Shown here: piece after piece, positions 22,780 through 30,882 of the stretch
How positions within the stretch are numbered: the stretch's first letter is position 1
How the letters are laid out: every line of letters starts with the position of its first letter
Assembly: GCA_963826165.1 (NCBI GenBank)
Contig: CAWGWC010000017.1
Coordinates: 248,001-312,000 of the forward strand
Length of the DNA: 64,000 bases
Reading direction: 5' to 3'
Source: JACVRW01 sp963826165
GTDB lineage: Bacteria; Actinomycetota; Thermoleophilia; Solirubrobacterales; Thermoleophilaceae
Program-made: the position numbers and the translations under genes
Notes under the pieces: model-generated
The model's database searches: none
Seen by the model: the letters and a program-made list of their open reading frames with translations, nothing else
Told to the model about the DNA's origin: nothing

Positions 22780-23751
22780 TTGCTCGGCGAGATCGTCATC
22801 GGGGGCTCCGCCTCCCTGCTCATCTGCATGTTCCTGGGGCCGCGCTTCATCGAGTACCTGCGCCTCAAGGAGTTCGGCCAGCAGATCCGTGAGGAGGGGC
22901 CGGCGGGCCACCACGGCAAGGCGGGCACGCCCACGATGGGCGGGCTGGCGGTGCTGCTCGCGGTCTGCGTGCCCTTCCTGATCCTCTCCGAGTACCGCGC
23001 GGCGAGCATCGCCGTGCTGGGCACAGCGCTGGCCATGGCCGCGCTCGGCTTCGCCGACGACATCATCAAGCTCCGCAAGCGCCGCTCGCTCGGAGTCTCG
23101 GGCAAGACGAAGCTGGCGGTGCAGGGCCTCACCGCGATCGTTCTCTGGATCGTGGCCATCGAGGTCGTGAACCTGCCCGACACCCTCAACCTGCGCGTGG
23201 TCGACGCCTCCATCAACCTCGGTCTCGCCTACCCGGTGCTGATCTTCCTGGTCCTCGCGGGAGCCACCAACGGGGTGAACCTCACCGACGGGCTCGACGG
23301 GCTGGCTGCCGGCTGCTCGGCCATCGTCTTCCTGGCCTTCACGGCGATGACGTTCATCACCCAGGGAGAGGAGGACCTCGCGCTGCTCAGCGCGTGTCTC
23401 GTCGGCGCGTGCGTGGGCTTCCTGTGGTTCAACTCGTTCCCCGCCTCGGTGTTCATGGGGGACACGGGCTCCCTGGGGCTGGGGGGAGCCATCGCCGGCC
23501 TCGCGGTGATGACCAAGAGCGAGCTGCTGCTGATCCTGATCGGCGGCATCTTCGTGATCGAGGCCCTGTCGGTGGCCATCCAGGTGTTCTCGTTCCAGCG
23601 CTTTCGCAAGCGGGTGTTTCTGATGGCCCCGATTCACCACCACTTCGAGCTGCTCGGCTGGTCGGAGACCAAGATCATCCTGCGCTTCTGGATCGTCGCC
23701 TCGATCTGCGCGGCGATCGGCTTCACGCTCTACCAGGCCTCGATCACGTGA
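22780..23751 (+). CDS. mraY: Phospho-MurNAc-pentapeptide translocase
   Basis: A 323-residue membrane enzyme with about ten helices, making lipid I at the inner membrane. Family motifs: HHGKAGTPTMGG near residue 45, GFADDIIKL with the Asp pair, GATNGVNLTDGLDGLAAG, NSFPASVFMGDTGSLGLGG, and the cytoplasmic triad APIHHHFELLGWSETKI. Start is TTG 22780, directly abutting the murF stop, consistent with coupling. Confidence 0.95.
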   Translation: MLGEIVIGGSASLLICMFLGPRFIEYLRLKEFGQQIREEGPAGHHGKAGTPTMGGLAVLLAVCVPFLILSEYRAASIAVLGTALAMAALGFADDIIKLRKRRSLGVSGKTKLAVQGLTAIVLWIVAIEVVNLPDTLNLRVVDASINLGLAYPVLIFLVLAGATNGVNLTDGLDGLAAGCSAIVFLAFTAMTFITQGEEDLALLSACLVGACVGFLWFNSFPASVFMGDTGSLGLGGAIAGLAVMTKSELLLILIGGIFVIEALSVAIQVFSFQRFRKRVFLMAPIHHHFELLGWSETKIILRFWIVASICAAIGFTLYQASIT

Positions 23752-24995
23752 GGCCGGCCCTTCCCGAAGGGCCCTATCTCGTCGTCGGACTGGCCCGCTC
23801 GGGCGCCGCGGCGGCCCGCATGCTGCTGGCGCACGGTCGCGGGCCGGTGTTCGCGGCCGACCGTGCCTCGCCGGCCGTGCCCGCGGGGGTGGACGCGCAC
23901 CTCGAGTCGGACGGGCTGGAGCTGCTGGAGCACGCGGCGCTGGTGGTCAAGAGCCCGGGCGTGCCCGCCGACGCACCGGCGATCGCGGCCGCCCGCGAGC
24001 GCGGGCTGCCCGTGCTGGGCGAGCTGGAGCTGGCCTGGCGCCTGCTGCCCAACCCCTTCGTGGCCGTCACCGGCACCAACGGCAAGACCACCACCACCGA
24101 GTTGCTGGGCGCGATCTGGCGCGCCGCGGAGCTCCCGGTGGAGGTGGCCGGGAACGTGGGCACCCCGCTGTCGTCCCTGGTGGCCACCATCCACCCGAGC
24201 TCGACGGTGGTGTGCGAGGTCTCGAGCTTCCAGGCCGAGGACTCCGAGGCCTTCGCCCCCGACACGGCGCTGCTGCTGAACCTCGAGGAGGACCATCTGG
24301 ATCGCCACGGCACGCTCGCCGCCTACCGCGAGGCCAAGCTGAGGGTGTTCGTAAACCAGACCGCCGACCAGGTGGCCGTTGCCCCCGCCGGGTTCGAGCT
24401 GCCGGGCCGCGCCCGGCGGGTTCAGTTCGGCGACCCGGCCGAGCTGCCACTGGCTCCCGCGGAGATCCGGCTGCGCGGTCCGCACAACCTGGAGAACGCC
24501 ATGGGCGCCTCCGCGGCTGCCATCGCGTCGGGCGTGCCCGCCGAGGCGGTTGCGGCCGCGTTGCGCGACTTCGCCGGCGTGCCGCACAGGCTCGAGGAGG
24601 TCGGCTCGGTGGGCGGCGTGCTCTTCGTGAACGACTCGAAGGCCACCAACGTCGCGTCGGCGCGCCGCGGGCTCGAGTCGTTCGAGGGGGGCGTTCACGC
24701 CATTCTCGGGGGCAGCCTCAAGGGAGGCGGCTTCGCCGGCCTGCGCGAGGCGGTGGGCGCTCACTGCCGCGCCTGCTACCTGATCGGCGAGGCCGCGGAC
24801 CGCCTGGCCGCCGACCTGTCGGGCACCGTCCCCCTCGAGCGCTCGGGCGATCTCGGCACCGCCGTGCGCTCGGCCGCGGCCGCCGCTCGTCCGGGCGAGG
24901 TGGTGCTGCTCTCGCCGGCCTGCGCAAGCTTCGACCAGTTCCGCGATTACGAGGAGCGCGGCGACCGCTTCAGGGCCCTCGTTCCGCGAGCATGA
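23748..24995 (+). CDS. murD: UDP-MurNAc-L-Ala:D-Glu ligase
   Basis: A 415-residue Mur ligase whose GTG 23748 overlaps the mraY stop. An N-terminal Rossmann-like segment (LVVGLARSGAAAARML) is followed by VKSPGVPADAPAI, ATP loop VAVTGTNGKTTTTELLGAI (about residue 106), EVSSFQAEDSEAF, NLEEDHLDRHGTLAAY, and FVNDSKATNVASA in the C-terminal domain. It adds D-glutamate to UDP-MurNAc-L-Ala. It is somewhat shorter than the ~450-residue norm, with a compact N-terminal domain. Confidence 0.95.
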   Translation: MRPALPEGPYLVVGLARSGAAAARMLLAHGRGPVFAADRASPAVPAGVDAHLESDGLELLEHAALVVKSPGVPADAPAIAAARERGLPVLGELELAWRLLPNPFVAVTGTNGKTTTTELLGAIWRAAELPVEVAGNVGTPLSSLVATIHPSSTVVCEVSSFQAEDSEAFAPDTALLLNLEEDHLDRHGTLAAYREAKLRVFVNQTADQVAVAPAGFELPGRARRVQFGDPAELPLAPAEIRLRGPHNLENAMGASAAAIASGVPAEAVAAALRDFAGVPHRLEEVGSVGGVLFVNDSKATNVASARRGLESFEGGVHAILGGSLKGGGFAGLREAVGAHCRACYLIGEAADRLAADLSGTVPLERSGDLGTAVRSAAAAARPGEVVLLSPACASFDQFRDYEERGDRFRALVPRA

Positions 24996-25025
24996 ATTCG
25001 CGCTCGCGCGTAGAAGAACGTCCGA

Positions 25026-26249
25026 ATGGCCCAGCGCGCCGCCGCCCGCAAGCGACCGGTCGAGTATTCGATCCTGTACACCGCCACCCTGTGCCTGCTC
25101 GCCGGCGGGGCGGTGATGGTCTACTCGGCCAGCTCGGCAGAGTCGCTTCTGTCGGGCAGCGGCGACGCCTCGTTCTACCTGAAGCGCTACGTGGTCCTCG
25201 GGCTGCTGGGGCTGGTGGCGATGCACTTCGCCTCACGGCACGGCCTGAAGGTCATCCGCGGACTGGCGCCCATGCTGCTCGTGGCCTCGTTCGGGCTCAC
25301 TGTGCTGGTGATGATCCCGGGCTTCGGGGTCACGGTGAACGGCGCCACGCGCTGGCTGGGCGCCGGCCCGCTGCAGTTCCAGCCTTCAGAGCTGCTGAAG
25401 GTGTCGCTGATCCTGTACGCGGCCCAGCTGCTGGCGGCGCGGCCGGCCTCGGTCCTGAGCATCGGTGGGCTGGTCAAGCCGCTGCTGCTGGTGGTGGGCG
25501 CGGCCTGCGCGCTGCTGATGAAGCAGCCGGACATGGGCACGGCGATGGTCATCTGCTTCTCGATCGGCGCGCTGCTCGTGGCGGCCGGCACCCCGATCCG
25601 CAAGCTGGGCGCGATCGCCGGCACGCTCGCCGGCCTGGCGCTGCTGCTGGCCATCGTCGAGCCCTACCGGCGCGAGCGGCTGACCTCGTTCCTCGACCCA
25701 TTCTCCGACGCCGGCGACACCGGCTTCCAGGCGGTGCAGGCTCTGACCGCCATCGGCTCGGGCGGGTTCTTCGGGGTCGGGCTGGGCGAGTCGGTGCAGA
25801 AGATCTTCTACCTGCCCGAGGCGCACACCGACATGATCCTCGCCATCATCGGCGAGGAGCTCGGCCTGGTGGGGATCCTGGCGGTGATCGTGCTCTACGG
25901 GATGATCGGCTACGCCGGGCTGCGCACCGCCAAGCTGGCCCAGGACCGTTACGCCAAGCTGCTGGCGGCCGGCATCACCTCGCTCATCCTCTGCCAGGCC
26001 ACGCTCAACTTCTTCGCGGTGATGGGAATGGCGCCGCTCACCGGGGTGCCGCTGCCGTTCCTCTCGTACGGCAGCTCGAACCTGATCGTGCTGCTCGGCG
26101 CGATGGGCCTGCTCCTGAACGTCGCGGCCGGGCCGGCCGCGGCCCGGCGCGGCGCCGAGCGGTCGTCGCAGCCGGAGCTGCACGCGATCGACGGAGGAGC
26201 CGAGCCGCGCGTGGCCGGCCGGCGCCGCGCGGCGGGCTCGGCGCGCTGA
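25026..26249 (+). CDS. ftsW: FtsW, SEDS-family septal glycan polymerase
   Basis: A 407-residue polytopic protein with about ten membrane helices. SEDS landmarks are GATRWLGAGPLQFQPSELLK, KQPDMGTAMVI, FLDPFSDAGDTGFQAVQAL, PEAHTDMILAIIGEELGLVG and GVPLPFLSYGSSNLIV. It polymerises lipid II with FtsI at the septum. A basic cytoplasmic C-terminal tail of about 45 residues (AARRGAERSSQPE...) follows the last helix. Start ATG 25026 is 30 bp after murD, one of the few gaps in this run; TAGAAG at 25011 is a poor -10 candidate. Confidence 0.95.
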   Translation: MAQRAAARKRPVEYSILYTATLCLLAGGAVMVYSASSAESLLSGSGDASFYLKRYVVLGLLGLVAMHFASRHGLKVIRGLAPMLLVASFGLTVLVMIPGFGVTVNGATRWLGAGPLQFQPSELLKVSLILYAAQLLAARPASVLSIGGLVKPLLLVVGAACALLMKQPDMGTAMVICFSIGALLVAAGTPIRKLGAIAGTLAGLALLLAIVEPYRRERLTSFLDPFSDAGDTGFQAVQALTAIGSGGFFGVGLGESVQKIFYLPEAHTDMILAIIGEELGLVGILAVIVLYGMIGYAGLRTAKLAQDRYAKLLAAGITSLILCQATLNFFAVMGMAPLTGVPLPFLSYGSSNLIVLLGAMGLLLNVAAGPAAARRGAERSSQPELHAIDGGAEPRVAGRRRAAGSAR

Positions 26250-26262
26250 CCGAGGGGCGGCG

Positions 26263-27351
26263 ATGCCCAAGGTGGTGATCGCCGCCGGCGGCACCGCCGG
26301 GCACGTGGTGCCCGCGCTGGCCGTGGCGTACGAGCTGCGCGAGCGCGGCGTCGAGGTCGAGTTCATCGGCGGCGAGCGGGCCGAGGCCGAGCTGGTGCCC
26401 GCCGCGGGCTACCAGCTCCACACGCTGCGGGTGGCGGGGCTCGACCGCAGGAACCCGCTGCGGGCGGCGCGCGCCCTGCTTCTGGCCGCCCGGGCCTTTC
26501 TGCGCGCCAGACGCGTGCTTCGCGAGAGCGGAGCCGACGCCGTGCTCGGGGGAGGCGGCTACGTGGCCGGTCCGGTCGGCCTGGCGGCCGCGACCCTGCG
26601 GTTGCCGCTCGTCCTGGCGGAGGCGGACAGCCATCTCGGCGTGGCCAACCGCCTGCTGGCCCCGCTGGCTCGGCGGGTCTGCCTCGCCTTTCCGCTGCCC
26701 GGACGCAGCGGCCCGCGCTACCTCGTCACGGGCCGGCCCGTGCCCGCGGACACCGGCTCGGCCGATCCCGTGGCCGCGCGCGAGCGGCTCGGCATCCCCG
26801 CGGGCGAGCCCTGCCTGCTCGTGTTCGGCGGCTCCCTGGGCGCGCGCCGCCTCAACGACGCCGCCCTCGACGCCTTCGGCGCTGCCGCGCCCTGCCAGGT
26901 CCTCCACGCCAGCGGGCGGCGAGATCACGACGACCTGCGGCGCCGGCTGGACGAGCTCGGCTCGCCGCCGCACTACCACCTGTTCCCCTACGTGGAGCCG
27001 TTCGCCGACGTGCTCGCCGCGAGCGACCTGGTGGCGGCGCGCGCGGGCGGCTCGGTGCTCGAGGTGGCGGCCGCCGGGCTGCCGTCGATCCTCGTGCCCT
27101 ATCCGGAGGCCAGCGCCGACCACCAGACCCGGAATGCGCGCTACATGGAGGCGGCGGGAGCGGCCGTGGTGGTACCCGACGAGGAGCTCGACGCCCCGCG
27201 CCTGGCCCGCGAGGTGGGCGCTCTCCTGGGCGCGCCGCAGCGTGTGGCGGAGATGGCCGCGGCGGCCCGTGCGGCCGCGCGTCCAGACGCCGCCGCGCGC
27301 ATCGCGGACGAGCTCGAGCGGCTGCTGCCGGCCGCCGGCGGCGCCGGTTAG
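26263..27351 (+). CDS. murG: UDP-GlcNAc:lipid I N-acetylglucosaminyltransferase
   Basis: A 362-residue GT-B glycosyltransferase. The N-terminal glycine loop is IAAGGTAGHVVPALAVA, and FIGGERAEAELVPAAGY and VLGGGGYVAGPVGLAA follow. The C-terminal half has LVFGGSLGARRLNDA, FPYVEPFADVLAASDLVAARAGG and VPYPEASADHQTRNARYM. It converts lipid I to lipid II at the inner membrane face. GAGGGG lies 7 nt before the ATG. Its TAG stop is reused as the first bases of the murC -10 hexamer. Confidence 0.95.
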   Translation: MPKVVIAAGGTAGHVVPALAVAYELRERGVEVEFIGGERAEAELVPAAGYQLHTLRVAGLDRRNPLRAARALLLAARAFLRARRVLRESGADAVLGGGGYVAGPVGLAAATLRLPLVLAEADSHLGVANRLLAPLARRVCLAFPLPGRSGPRYLVTGRPVPADTGSADPVAARERLGIPAGEPCLLVFGGSLGARRLNDAALDAFGAAAPCQVLHASGRRDHDDLRRRLDELGSPPHYHLFPYVEPFADVLAASDLVAARAGGSVLEVAAAGLPSILVPYPEASADHQTRNARYMEAAGAAVVVPDEELDAPRLAREVGALLGAPQRVAEMAAAARAAARPDAAARIADELERLLPAAGGAG

Positions 27352-27354
27352 GGT
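27349..27354 (+). promoter_or_regulatory. -10 hexamer TAGGGT, 8 nt before murC GTG; begins with murG stop
   Basis: TAGGGT at 27349-27354 with an 8-nt gap to GTG 27363. It suggests an internal promoter that transcribes murC-murB-ftsQ separately from the upstream dcw genes. Confidence 0.45.
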
Positions 27355-27362
27355 CGGCGCCG

Positions 27363-28724
27363 GTGGTCTCGGAAACCGACCAGCAGCCGTTCGCGGGCCG
27401 CCGGCTCCATTTCGTGGGCGTCGGCGGGGCCGGCATGAGCGGACTGGCGCTGGTGGCCCGGCAGCTCGGTGCCGCGGTCACCGGCTCCGATCAGGCCGAG
27501 TCCGCCTATCTGCCGCGGCTGCGGGCGGCCGGCATCGAGCCGGCGATCGGCCACGCCGCGGAGAACGTGCCCGCGGGCGCCGAGCTCGTGGTCTCCACCG
27601 CCATTCCGGAGGACAACCCCGAGCTGGCGGCCGCCCGCTCGCAGGGCGCCCGCGTGCTCCATCGGGGCGAGCTGCTGGGCGAGTTGTCGCGGCTGAAGCG
27701 GACGATCGCCGTGGGCGGCACCCACGGCAAGACCACCACGGCCTCGATGGCCGCGCTCGCCCTGCTGCGCTGCGGCCGCGAGCCGGCCTTCCTGATCGGC
27801 GGCGAGCTGCGCGCCGCTCACACCAACGCGTCCTGGGGCGCTGGCGAGTGGGCGGTGATCGAGGCCGACGAGTCGGATCGCTCCTTCCTTGAGTTGTCTC
27901 GGGAGGTGGCCGTGGTCCTCAACATGGAGCTCGACCACCACTCCACCTATCCGGATCTGCGCGAGCTCGAGGCGGCCTTTCAGGAGTTCGCCGAACCCGC
28001 CGGCACGCGCGTACTTGGCGCGGGAGTCGCGCTGGCGGGCCGAGGAGGAGAGGTCCACTTCGGGCTCGACGGCCAGGAGGACCTCGTGGCCCGTGACCTC
28101 GAGCTCCTGCCCGGCGGGTCTCGTTTCCGCGTGGAGGGCGTGGCGGTCGAGCTCCAGGTGCCGGGGCGCCACAACGTGCTGAACGCCCTGGCGGCGCTGG
28201 CGGCCTGCCGCGAGGCCGGCCTGCCCGTGGCCGAGGCGGGTCCGGCGCTGGCCGCCTTCACCGGGGCCGGGCGGCGCTTCGAAGAGCACGGGCGCACCGC
28301 CGCGGGCGCGCTGGTCTACGACGACTACGCCCATCACCCCACGGAGGTGCGCGCCACGCTGGAAGCGGCCCGCACGCTCCAGTCTCGCCGCCTGGTGGCG
28401 TGCTTTCAGCCCCATCTCTACTCGCGCACGGCGATGCTGGCCCGCGACTTCGGGCGTGCGCTCGCGCTGGCCGACCTGGTGGTGGTGCTCGACGTCTATC
28501 CGGCGCGAGAGCGCGCGGATGACTTCCCCGGCGTGACCGGGCTGCTCGTGGCTCAGGCGGCCGCCGACTCCGCCGGCGGCCGGCCGGTGTGGTGGCTCCC
28601 GGAGCAGGCCGAGGCCCGGAGCATGCTGGAGGCCGAGCTGTCGGACGGCGATCTCGTCCTGACCCTCGGTGCGGGCGACGTGGACCGCCTGGCGCGCGGG
28701 CTGACCGGGAAGGCCGGTTCATGA
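27363..28724 (+). CDS. murC: UDP-N-acetylmuramate-L-alanine ligase
   Basis: A 453-residue Mur ligase. N-terminal FVGVGGAGMSGLALVARQLG is the MurC signature, then VVSTAIPEDNPEL, ATP loop AVGGTHGKTTTASMAALAL (about 118), EADESDRSFLELS, NMELDHHSTYPDL, and C-terminal YDDYAHHPTEVRATLEAAR and CFQPHLYSRT. It attaches L-Ala to UDP-MurNAc in the cytoplasm. Start is GTG 27363, supported by the upstream hexamer and by the position of the Rossmann motif. Confidence 0.95.
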   Translation: MVSETDQQPFAGRRLHFVGVGGAGMSGLALVARQLGAAVTGSDQAESAYLPRLRAAGIEPAIGHAAENVPAGAELVVSTAIPEDNPELAAARSQGARVLHRGELLGELSRLKRTIAVGGTHGKTTTASMAALALLRCGREPAFLIGGELRAAHTNASWGAGEWAVIEADESDRSFLELSREVAVVLNMELDHHSTYPDLRELEAAFQEFAEPAGTRVLGAGVALAGRGGEVHFGLDGQEDLVARDLELLPGGSRFRVEGVAVELQVPGRHNVLNALAALAACREAGLPVAEAGPALAAFTGAGRRFEEHGRTAAGALVYDDYAHHPTEVRATLEAARTLQSRRLVACFQPHLYSRTAMLARDFGRALALADLVVVLDVYPARERADDFPGVTGLLVAQAAADSAGGRPVWWLPEQAEARSMLEAELSDGDLVLTLGAGDVDRLARGLTGKAGS

Positions 28725-29638
28725 CCCTGCCTGGCGGGGTCCAGCCGGACTTCCCATTGGCGCGCCTGACCACGATCCGGGCGGGCGGCCAGGCCGACTT
28801 CTACGCCCGGCCCGATTCTCCGGAGGCGCTGGCGGCTCTGCTCGCCTGGGCGGGCGAGCAGGAGCTCGAGGTAGGAGTGGTGGGATCGGGATCGAACCTG
28901 CTGATAGCGGATGAAGGGTTCCGAGGACTCGTCATGAAGTTGGACGGCAGCCTGGCCACGATCGAGCGGGAGAACGAGCGCCTGCTCTGCGGCGGCGGAG
29001 CCCGGCTGCCCCAGGCCGCGGCCTTCGCCGCTCGCGCGGGCCTCAGCGGTCTCGAGTTCGGCGTGAACATCCCGGGCACCGTCGGCGGAGCGGTGAAGAT
29101 GAACGCCAACGCCTACGGTGGCGACCTCGCGCGCGTGCTCGACTGGGTCGAGGTGGTGTCGGCCGCCGGTGCCTCGCGCCGGACCCCCGACCAGCTCGGC
29201 TTCAGCTACCGCCGCTCGAACCTCGGGCCCGACGAGGTGGTGGCGCGCGCCTCGTTCGCCCTCACCCCGGCCGAGCCCGGGAACGTGAAGGCGACCCTGG
29301 CCGGCATGCGTGCTTCGCGCCGTGCCGCTCAGCCCTCCGGCATCAAGACCTTCGGCTCCACCTTCAAGAACCCGGACGACCCGCGAGCGGAAGGGCGCAG
29401 CGCGGGCGTGCTGCTCGACGAGGCCGGCTGCCGCGGCCTGGCCGTCGGTGGCGCCCGCTTCTCGAACAAGCACGCCAACTTCGTGGAGAACACGGGGGAG
29501 GCGACCACCGCCGACGTGATCGCCCTGATGGCCGAGGGCCGGCGGCGAGTGCGCGAGCGTTTCGGCGTGGAGCTGGAGCCCGAGGTGCAGTTCCTCGGCG
29601 AGGTGGACACCACGCCACTCTGGGGCGAGCGACCGTGA
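28721..29638 (+). CDS. murB: UDP-N-acetylenolpyruvoylglucosamine reductase
   Basis: A 305-residue flavoprotein of the shorter (type II, Gram-positive-like) MurB class. ATG 28721 overlaps the murC stop. FAD-binding features include LTTIRAGGQADFYARP, VVGSGSNLLIADEGFRGLV, GVNIPGTVGGAVKMNANAYGGD and FSYRRSNL. The C-terminal substrate domain has IKTFGSTFKNP, AGVLLDEAGCRGL and FSNKHANFVENTGEATTADV, with the catalytic Ser expected in the GSTFKNP segment. It reduces UDP-GlcNAc-enolpyruvate with NADPH to UDP-MurNAc. Confidence 0.95.
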   Translation: MTLPGGVQPDFPLARLTTIRAGGQADFYARPDSPEALAALLAWAGEQELEVGVVGSGSNLLIADEGFRGLVMKLDGSLATIERENERLLCGGGARLPQAAAFAARAGLSGLEFGVNIPGTVGGAVKMNANAYGGDLARVLDWVEVVSAAGASRRTPDQLGFSYRRSNLGPDEVVARASFALTPAEPGNVKATLAGMRASRRAAQPSGIKTFGSTFKNPDDPRAEGRSAGVLLDEAGCRGLAVGGARFSNKHANFVENTGEATTADVIALMAEGRRRVRERFGVELEPEVQFLGEVDTTPLWGERP

Positions 29639-30693
29639 GGGTCGGTGCCGCCACGTTGGCCGGGCGGCGCCTGATGGCGGAGCGCCGCCTGGCGCTTCCC
29701 TCCCTGACACCGAAGCTGCGCCGTCGAGTGCTCGCGCTGGTGGCGGTAGGGCTCCTGCTGGCCGCGGGCTACCAGTTCTGGCTGCGCGACTCGTCGTTCG
29801 TCGCCGTGGAGGAGGTGACCGTCACCGGGCTCACCACCGAGGACGGCGAGCGCGTGCGCGCCGCGCTGGTGGCGGCCGGAAACTCCATGACCACGCTGCA
29901 CGTCGACCGTGAGGCGCTCGACGAGGCCATCGCCCACTACCCGGTGGTGCGCGACCTCGAGGTGCGCTCCGACTTTCCCCACGGCCTCGCCATCCGCGTG
30001 CTCGAGCACCATCCCGCCGCGCTGATCGAGCTCGGAGGCCGGCGTGTGCCGGTGGCCGGCGACGGCACCATCCTGCGCGGGCTGCCGGTGGAGGGAAGGC
30101 TGCCCGCGATCGAGGTCGAGGACACCAAGGGCGCTCGGGGCGATCGGCTGGCCGACGCCCAGGCCGTCGGCGCCGCCCGGATAGCCGGCGCCGCGCCTGC
30201 TCCGCTGCGCAGGCGCGTGGAGGCCATCTCGGTTCGCGCCGGCGACGGCCTGGTGGCCAGGCTGAGCGACGGTCCCGACCTGATCTTCGGCGATTCCTCG
30301 CGTGCCCAGGCCAAGTGGATAGCGGCCGCGCGCGTGCTCGCGGATCCGGAGGCCGACGGGGCCACCTACCTCGACCTGCGGCTTCCCGACCGGCCCGCGG
30401 CCGGCGGTCTGCCCGCCCTCACGGTCACCCCGGTGGCGCCGGCCGGCCAGGCCGCGCTCGGCACGCTGGTGCCTCCCGGTGTCGAGGGGGCCGCCGGGAC
30501 GGACGCGACCGGGGCCACGGCCGTCGATCCCGGGACCACCCCCGTCGATCCCGCGACCACCCCCCAGAGTCAGACCGCCACACCCGCTCCGGCGCCGACG
30601 GGTGTGCCCGAAACCGCTCCTCAGGATCCCGCGGCCGGAGTGCCACCGGCGGGGCAGACGGGGACCGGTGGAACGGGCGCGCCGGCCGGCTGA
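29635..30693 (+). CDS. ftsQ: FtsQ/DivIB-like division protein with disordered tail
   Basis: A 352-residue bitopic protein starting at GTG 29635 in the murB stop. It has a basic cytoplasmic part, one membrane helix (VLALVALVGLLLAAGYQFWL-like, about 32-50), a POTRA domain (VAVEEVTVTGLTTEDGERVR ... VVRDLEVRSDFPHGLAIRVLEH) and a beta domain (AALIELGGRRVPVAGDGTIL ...). From about residue 270 it becomes a Thr/Pro/Ala/Gly tail with DPGTTPVDPATTPQ and ends TGAPAG, the same last residues as the FtsL tail. FtsQ links early and late divisome proteins. It is the last gene before the ftsZ promoter region. Confidence 0.88.
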   Translation: MRVGAATLAGRRLMAERRLALPSLTPKLRRRVLALVAVGLLLAAGYQFWLRDSSFVAVEEVTVTGLTTEDGERVRAALVAAGNSMTTLHVDREALDEAIAHYPVVRDLEVRSDFPHGLAIRVLEHHPAALIELGGRRVPVAGDGTILRGLPVEGRLPAIEVEDTKGARGDRLADAQAVGAARIAGAAPAPLRRRVEAISVRAGDGLVARLSDGPDLIFGDSSRAQAKWIAAARVLADPEADGATYLDLRLPDRPAAGGLPALTVTPVAPAGQAALGTLVPPGVEGAAGTDATGATAVDPGTTPVDPATTPQSQTATPAPAPTGVPETAPQDPAAGVPPAGQTGTGGTGAPAG

Positions 30694-30882
30694 CAACCCT
30701 CGACCCAGGGTCGAGCTTAGGGGGCGACCCTCGACCTGTGATCGAGCCTCTGGCTGCAGGATTTGTTGCGGTGGTGGTTGACAGTTTCCGCGATCCCCGC
30801 CTACAGTGCGGTCGTTGCGGGAATCGAGAAACCCTCGATGATCGCTTGAGCTTCGGACGGTTGGGAGAGAGGAACACCCTCA
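30694..30882 (+). promoter_or_regulatory. ftsZ control region with palindromic repeats
   Basis: The first repeat CCCTCGACCCAGGGTCGAGC (30697-30716) contains a perfect 8-bp palindrome arm around a single A. The second, CCCTCGACCTGTGATCGAGC (30728-30747), begins 31 bp later and matches it at 16 of 20 bases. A weaker copy, CCCTCGATGATCGCTTGAGC, lies in the leader (30832-30851). The consensus promoter and the Shine-Dalgarno GAGAGAGGA (30865-30873) follow. Nothing protein-coding is seen here. Confidence 0.65.
30778..30807 (+). promoter_or_regulatory. ftsZ promoter, TTGACA-N18-TACAGT
   Basis: A perfect -35 TTGACA (30778-30783), 18-nt spacer and -10 TACAGT (30802-30807). This is the best sigma-70-type promoter in the window. 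The expected leader is about 70 nt with a normal Shine-Dalgarno, unlike most other genes here. Confidence 0.8.

Noticed and set aside
30697..30747. Intrinsic terminator after ftsQ
   Set aside because: The palindromes are not followed by a T-run and the two copies are 31 bp apart and similar to each other, which fits operators better; a terminator role for the first copy is not excluded.
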